From the NCBI GenBank assembly GCA_902601705.1, contig CACKNV010000004.1, forward strand, positions 1-64,000: a stretch of 64,000 nucleotides of DNA. The letters run 5' to 3'. The position numbers were made by a program, and so were the translations under genes. The stretch's first letter is position 1. The number at the start of each line of letters is the position of its first letter. Of this stretch, positions 59,473-64,000 are shown in pieces. The DNA is from an uncultured Pelagibacteraceae bacterium (lineage in GTDB: Bacteria; Pseudomonadota; Alphaproteobacteria; Pelagibacterales; Pelagibacteraceae). Under the pieces are notes generated by a model. The model had not been told where the DNA came from and made no database searches. It saw nothing but the letters and a program-made list of their open reading frames with translations.

Positions 59473-60711
59473 ATGTCATCTAAAGTAAAAAAGAAAATTT
59501 TAAAGTTAAAAGAGTCATCTACGCTAGTCATAAACGAAAAGTCCAAAGAACTTATATCAAAAGGAAAAAAAGTATATCAATTTGGTTTTGGTCAATCCCC
59601 GTTCCCAGTGCCTGAAAAAATAGTAGAAGCACTTAAAAAAAATGCTCATAGAAAAGAATACTTACCAATTCAAGGATTATCTGGATTAAGAGAAAATATT
59701 TCAAAATATCTACTAAAGAGAACAGGTAATGATTATCCTAAAGAAAATATTTTAATTACACCTGGGTCAAAGGAAGCAATGTTATTAATACATATTGCTT
59801 TTAATGGAGAAATTATAATTCCAGCGCCTGGTTGGGTTTCTTATGAACCTCAAGCAGAAATAGGCTCGAACAAAGTCCACTGGCTGGAAACTACAAGAGA
59901 AAATAATTGGTTTCCCACAGCAAAAGAACTTGAAAAGAAAATTAAACTAGTAGGAAAAAACAAAAATTTAATTCTAATTCTTAATTCTCCAAATAACCCC
60001 TCAGGTACAACTTGTAATAATATGGAAGAGTTAGCTAAAGTAGCAAAAAAAAATAAAATTTTGATTTTGTCAGATGAAATTTATACTGACCTTACTTTTT
60101 CAAATAAATACAATTCGATTTCAAAATTTTATCCTGAATTAACTTTTATAACTGGAGGTTTGAGTAAATGGTGCGGAGCTGGGGGTTGGAGATTAGGTTT
60201 TTTAGCTGTACCAAAAAAGCTAACTGAATTTTTAAAAAGCTTAAAATCTCTTGCAAGTGAATCTTATTCAACAGTCAATACACCTACACAGTATGCGTCT
60301 GTAGAAGCTTATGCTCAAGATCATGACCTTTACAAACTTAAGGTTAGAGCAATTTTAAAAGCAGTAGGTAAATATGTTTACAATAATCTTAAATCAAATA
60401 AGATATTAATATCTCCTCCTCAAGGAGCATTTTATTTAATGCCAGAATTTAAAAATAAAAAATACAAAACTTCTGCTAAGTTATGTGAAGCAATTCTAAA
60501 TGAAACTGGAGTAGCAATGTTACCGGGCTCAGACTTCGGTTTTTCACCAAAAAAAATGCTAACAAGATTAAGCTATACTGATTTTGATGGATTAGAGTTT
60601 TTTAAAAACGTAACTAATTGCAAGATGGTAGATGATGAAATGATTAAAAAGTATGCCCCAAATGTAGTTGAAGGCATAAATAAATTATCAAATTGGGCCA
60701 AAAATTTATAA
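59473..60711 (+). CDS. Class I/II PLP-dependent aminotransferase (AspC-like)
   Basis: A 412-residue aminotransferase of the aspartate/aromatic type. It shows YLPIQGLSGLRENISKYL, the conserved LNSPNNPSGTTCNN, SDEIYTDLTF (PLP Asp/Tyr) and the Schiff-base lysine in TGGLSKWCGAGGWRLGFL (about residue 236). The substrate is not clear. It is followed closely by a TAXI-type TRAP transporter, which could import an amino or keto acid that it uses; that link is inference. Confidence 0.88.
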   Translation: MSSKVKKKILKLKESSTLVINEKSKELISKGKKVYQFGFGQSPFPVPEKIVEALKKNAHRKEYLPIQGLSGLRENISKYLLKRTGNDYPKENILITPGSKEAMLLIHIAFNGEIIIPAPGWVSYEPQAEIGSNKVHWLETTRENNWFPTAKELEKKIKLVGKNKNLILILNSPNNPSGTTCNNMEELAKVAKKNKILILSDEIYTDLTFSNKYNSISKFYPELTFITGGLSKWCGAGGWRLGFLAVPKKLTEFLKSLKSLASESYSTVNTPTQYASVEAYAQDHDLYKLKVRAILKAVGKYVYNNLKSNKILISPPQGAFYLMPEFKNKKYKTSAKLCEAILNETGVAMLPGSDFGFSPKKMLTRLSYTDFDGLEFFKNVTNCKMVDDEMIKKYAPNVVEGINKLSNWAKNL

Positions 60712-60719
60712 GATTCTCT

Positions 60720-60748
60720 TTGACCTCCATTCAATAACATAGTTAAAT
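60720..60748 (+). promoter_or_regulatory. Probable promoter of the TAXI binding protein gene
   Basis: TTGACC, 17-nt spacer, TTAAAT; then AAGAGGAG as a strong ribosome-binding site at 60762-60769 before the ATG at 60775. Suggests that the transporter is expressed from its own start, independent of the aminotransferase. Confidence 0.6.
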
Positions 60749-60774
60749 TCATCATTATAACAAGAGGAGTACAC

Positions 60775-61779
60775 ATGAAAAAAATGACGTCATTGATTTC
60801 TGCGGTACTAGTAATGTTTGCTTTTTCAAGCCCTATTACTTCAATCGCAAAATCAGCAGAGTTCTTTACAATAGGAACTGGTGGACCTACAGGAGTATAT
60901 TTCCAAACAGGTAACGCTATATGCAAAATGTTACACAAGTCAGCAATTAGTGCTGATCACGGTAGAAAAAAAGGTACAGCTAAAGCTTATAGATGTACTG
61001 CACCTTCAACAGGTGGTTCTAACTACAATATTGGACAAATCAAAGATGGTGAGTTTCAATTTGGTGTTGCTCAGTCAGACTGGCAGTACCATGCTTACAA
61101 CGGTTCAAGCAAATGGGAAGGAAAACAGTTTAGTAATTTAAGAGCTGTATTTTCTGTTCACAACGAACCTTTCCAAATTTGGGCAAGTAAAAAATCTGGA
61201 ATTAAAAATTTCAAAGGCCTAAAAGGGAAAACAGTAAACATAGGTAACCCAGGTTCTGGTCAAAGAGGAACTATGGAAGAACTTATGAAAGCAATGGGAG
61301 CAGATATGAGTATGTTCAAAGCAACTACTGAACTTACTTCTTCTGAGCAAGTGAAAGCTCTTTGTGATGGTAAAATAGATGCATTCGGGTATTCAGTTGG
61401 ATTCCCTAATGGTGCTATGGAACAAGCAGCTACTTGTAAGGCTAAAGCAAGCCCAATCAACTTAACTGGTGCGCCGGTTCAAGGATTAATTGATGGTGCT
61501 GATTATTATGCAAAAGCTGTAATTCCAAAAGGAACTTATTCTAATCAGAAAAAAGATGCTACAACGTTTGGTGTAAAAGCTACAGTTGTTACAAGCGCAG
61601 ATGTTTCTGAAGAACTTGTATACTTAGTAACAAAAGCGGTTATGGAAAACTTTGATGACTTCAGAGCTCAACATCCTGCTTTTGGACCTCTGGAAAAGAA
61701 AAACATGATAGCTGATGGTTTATCGGCTCCATTACATCCAGGAGCAATTAAGTACTACAAAGAAGCTGGATTAATGTAA
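60775..61779 (+). CDS. TRAP transporter solute-binding protein, TAXI family
   Basis: The periplasmic binding protein of a TAXI-type TRAP transporter. The N-terminal signal peptide (MKKMTSLISAVLVMFAFSSPITSIAKSAE, cleavage near residue 28) is followed by the TAXI start FFTIGTGGPTGVYFQTGNAICKML. Later segments include FGVAQSDWQYHAY, LKGKTVNIGNPGSGQRGTMEELM and the C-terminal HPGAIKYYKEAGL. The 334 residues match the family. A terminator lies between it and the permease gene. Substrates of known TAXI members include glutamate and related acids; here unknown. Confidence 0.95.
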   Translation: MKKMTSLISAVLVMFAFSSPITSIAKSAEFFTIGTGGPTGVYFQTGNAICKMLHKSAISADHGRKKGTAKAYRCTAPSTGGSNYNIGQIKDGEFQFGVAQSDWQYHAYNGSSKWEGKQFSNLRAVFSVHNEPFQIWASKKSGIKNFKGLKGKTVNIGNPGSGQRGTMEELMKAMGADMSMFKATTELTSSEQVKALCDGKIDAFGYSVGFPNGAMEQAATCKAKASPINLTGAPVQGLIDGADYYAKAVIPKGTYSNQKKDATTFGVKATVVTSADVSEELVYLVTKAVMENFDDFRAQHPAFGPLEKKNMIADGLSAPLHPGAIKYYKEAGLM

Positions 61780-61800
61780 TTCAACTTTTTAGTTTAATCA

Positions 61801-61834
61801 AAAAAGGCCCAATATTTTTTGGGCCTTTTTTTTT
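61801..61834 (+). terminator. Intrinsic terminator between TAXI binding protein and permease
   Basis: AAAAAGGCCC at 61801-61810, a 10-nt loop and GGGCCTTTTT at 61821-61830 followed by a run of T. Located 21 nt after the binding-protein stop and 22 nt before the permease ATG; it probably lowers permease transcription relative to the binding protein. Confidence 0.88.
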
Positions 61835-61856
61835 AGAATAATGTATCTTAAGTGAA

Positions 61857-64000
61857 ATGAATCAATCTATTCAAAGTAAGATTAAAGACAAAATTCAAGA
61901 AGATATTTCTCCTACTCGAAATTTATCTGGCATACATTTAAAAATAGTTTTTGGGATAGCTATTCTCTGGACATTATTTCAGCTTTGGTATGCTTCTCCT
62001 TTTCCTTTTTGGTTTAACTTTGGAATGTTCAAAGGTTTACCTGCTCGTGCAATACATCTAGGTTTCGCACTTACACTTACATTTTTAATTTTTCCTATTG
62101 TACGAGGTAAGAAAATATCAGTTTTTGATATTCTTATAAGTATTGTCGCTGCATTCTGTTGTCTTTATATTTATTTTTTTTATGATGATCTTGTTAATAG
62201 GGGTGGGATACTTTTAGTTAAAGAGATATTCGGATTTAAAGTTCCTGTAGAGCTTATTATTGGGGCAACAGGTATTTTAATACTTTTAGAGGCCACAAGA
62301 AGAGCTATCGGATTACCATTAGTAATAATTGCTATCTGTTTTCTTTTATTTTCTTATTTTGGTAAATATGCTCCAGAAATTATTTCTCACGGTGGTCTAT
62401 CTGTTAAAAGACTAGTTGGTTTTCAATGGTTTGATCAAGAAGCTATTTTTGGAATACCTATAGGTGTATCTGTTGATTTCATATTTTTATTTGTTCTATT
62501 TGGAGCTTTATTAGAAACTGCAGGTGGAGGAAAATATTTTTTAGATTTAGCTTTTGCAATGGTAGGTAAGATGCGAGGAGGGCCAGCTAAAGCTGCTATT
62601 TTAGGATCTGGGATGACCGGTATGATTTCAGGTTCTTCTATTGCAAATACTGTTACTACCGGAACTTTTACAATTCCTATAATGAAAAAAACTGGGTTTT
62701 CTCAAGAGAAAGCAGGAGCAATTGAAGTTTCATCATCTGTAAATGGTCAAATTATGCCACCAGTTATGGGAGCCGCAGCTTTTGTAATGGCAAGTTTTAT
62801 CGGTGTTACTTATTTTGAAGTTGTTAAACATGCTTTTTTACCAGCTATCATTTCATACATTGCATTATTTTATATATCCCATCTAGAGGCTCTTAAATTA
62901 GGACTTAAAGGAATGGATGATGCAGACGTTCCTCATCTTAAGAGAACTTTCTTATCTGGGCTACATTTTTTAATACCAATTTTTGTTCTAATTTTTCTAC
63001 TTGTTTACATGAGATATACAGCAGGTTTTTCAATTTTTTACGCAACCATTTCTTTGATCCTAGTGAATTTGATAAATCGTATAATTAAAAACTCAGATTT
63101 TAAAACTGGCTTAATCGAATGGTGGAACCAAACTATTGTTGGACTTCAAAAAGGAGCGATTAACATGGTGGGAGTTGGTATAGCTATCGCTACTGCAGGT
63201 ATAATTGTAGGAGCAGTTGGATCTACAGGACTTAGCACAAATTTAATTATAGTCATTGAGACAATAGCAAGAGATAATGTAATTATATTAATTTTATTAA
63301 CTATTATTCTTTGTTTACTTCTTGGAATGGGTCTTCCTACAACTGCAAACTATGTTGTAGTGGCTTCATTAATGGCTACAGTTTTAGTTGACGTTGGAAA
63401 TGCTTCTGGATTTATTTTTCCATTAATCGCGGTTCACTTATTTGTATTTTACTTTGGATTGATGGCCGATGTTACACCTCCTGTTGGTTTAGCATCATAT
63501 GCAGCAGCAGCAATTTCTGGTGGCGATCCTTTAAGAACAGGGCTTCAAGCTATTTGGTATAGTTTGAGAACAGGAATTTTACCCATAGTCTTTTTATTTA
63601 ATCATGAGCTTTTATTAATAGGTGTAGGTAGTATCTGGCAGGCCTTATTGGTAATAGCTACTTCATTAATAGGTATTTTAGTTTTCACTGCAGCAACACA
63701 ACAATGGTTCATAAATAAATTAAGGTGGTACGAGACTATAGCTTTCTTAATAATATCTTTATCTTTTTTAGCTCCAGATTATGTATTAGGTAAATTCTAT
63801 CCAAAATTTAATGAGCAAAATCTTTCAGCAGAAAGCATTCAAAATTTATCTTTTGATCCCTCAAAAGAAGTTCATATAAAAGTCACACGAGCTACTGAAT
63901 ATGGAGAAAGATATAAACTATTTGTTATTGATAAAGGTAAATTTGAAAATAATTATAATTTAGAAGAATATGGAGTGACATTAGTGGATCAGAATGATCA
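61857..64000 (+). CDS. TRAP transporter fused permease (4TM/12TM), 3' end outside the window
   Basis: Not in the ORF track because it runs off the window. From ATG 61857 the frame stays open for 714 codons to the last base. It begins MNQSIQSKIKDKIQEDISPTR and has many membrane segments. Hallmark segments of the large TRAP permease are FGALLETAGGGKYFLDLAFAMVG, GSGMTGMISGSSIANTVTTGTFTIPIMKK, SSSVNGQIMPPVMGAAAFVMA and MGLPTTANYVVVASLMA. The C-terminal part resembles the DUF3394-type extension after the last helices. It functions with the TAXI binding protein and a Na+ or H+ gradient. Confidence 0.93.
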   Translation, partial: MNQSIQSKIKDKIQEDISPTRNLSGIHLKIVFGIAILWTLFQLWYASPFPFWFNFGMFKGLPARAIHLGFALTLTFLIFPIVRGKKISVFDILISIVAAFCCLYIYFFYDDLVNRGGILLVKEIFGFKVPVELIIGATGILILLEATRRAIGLPLVIIAICFLLFSYFGKYAPEIISHGGLSVKRLVGFQWFDQEAIFGIPIGVSVDFIFLFVLFGALLETAGGGKYFLDLAFAMVGKMRGGPAKAAILGSGMTGMISGSSIANTVTTGTFTIPIMKKTGFSQEKAGAIEVSSSVNGQIMPPVMGAAAFVMASFIGVTYFEVVKHAFLPAIISYIALFYISHLEALKLGLKGMDDADVPHLKRTFLSGLHFLIPIFVLIFLLVYMRYTAGFSIFYATISLILVNLINRIIKNSDFKTGLIEWWNQTIVGLQKGAINMVGVGIAIATAGIIVGAVGSTGLSTNLIIVIETIARDNVIILILLTIILCLLLGMGLPTTANYVVVASLMATVLVDVGNASGFIFPLIAVHLFVFYFGLMADVTPPVGLASYAAAAISGGDPLRTGLQAIWYSLRTGILPIVFLFNHELLLIGVGSIWQALLVIATSLIGILVFTAATQQWFINKLRWYETIAFLIISLSFLAPDYVLGKFYPKFNEQNLSAESIQNLSFDPSKEVHIKVTRATEYGERYKLFVIDKGKFENNYNLEEYGVTLVDQND

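Overview
The window looks like a piece of a streamlined SAR11 genome (Candidatus Pelagibacter or a close Pelagibacterales relative). The evidence is very AT-rich sequence, almost no intergenic space (no gap reaches 300 bases), many gene overlaps of 1-17 nt, alphaproteobacterial gene orders, lysine-rich proteins, and a SAM-II riboswitch in front of metX that matches the well-known marine metX aptamer from memory. No rRNA, IS element, CRISPR array or prophage was seen. Strain-level identity cannot be settled from the sequence alone.

Layout. 1-5003: end of trmD, rplS, then leucine and aspartate-family genes leuC (frameshifted), leuD, leuB, asd. 5024-10773: central carbon genes sdhCDAB, mmsA, mdh. 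10797-18400: a 7.6-kb, visibly more AT-rich accessory island with seven genes (GMC-type oxidoreductase, DegT aminotransferase, two GT-C-like membrane proteins, GNAT acetyltransferase, GT2 polyprenyl-phosphate-type glycosyltransferase, small membrane-anchored protein). It sits between mdh and sucC and looks like a cell-surface glycan or lipid modification locus. 18452-26134: sucCD, sucAB and lpdA complete the TCA block. 26163-32957: priA and F1 ATP synthase atpHAGDC. 32947-39457 (minus strand): rplU-rpmA-obgE-proB-proA-nadD-rsfS-ctpA (frameshifted)-rppH, led by a good sigma70-like promoter. 39523-42115 (minus): SAM-II riboswitch, terminator, metX-metW-gloB. 42175-44146: hisC-tyrA. 44147-47577 (minus): argH, a 36-residue LptM-like lipoprotein, lysA, plsC. 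47608-51416: redox and membrane genes (TlpA, HIG1 protein, esterase, HNH protein, Coq7, DsbB, DedA-like) and a 61-residue membrane protein. 51422-55125: a tandem winged-helix protein, a BASS-family transporter, tRNA-Leu(CAA) and an acyl-CoA synthetase. 55334-55402: a 22-residue almost purely Lys/Arg peptide with its own expression signals. 55455-59316 (minus): Suv3-like helicase, TerB-like protein, ferredoxin, CarD regulator. 59473-64000: class I aminotransferase and a TAXI-type TRAP transporter (binding protein plus fused permease, cut by the window end).

How it works together. Most of the window is core metabolism: succinate dehydrogenase, succinyl-CoA synthetase, 2-oxoglutarate dehydrogenase and malate dehydrogenase lie beside the F1 ATPase, and amino-acid biosynthesis (Leu, Met, Pro, Lys, Arg, Tyr/His family) fills much of the rest. 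The most interesting signals are the 22-residue polycationic gene, the glycan island with its Arn-like reaction logic and long poly-A tracts, two core genes each broken by one extra A in an A8 tract, the SAM-II aptamer followed by an intrinsic terminator, and an acyl-CoA synthetase gene starting 4 nt after an encoded tRNA CCA end.
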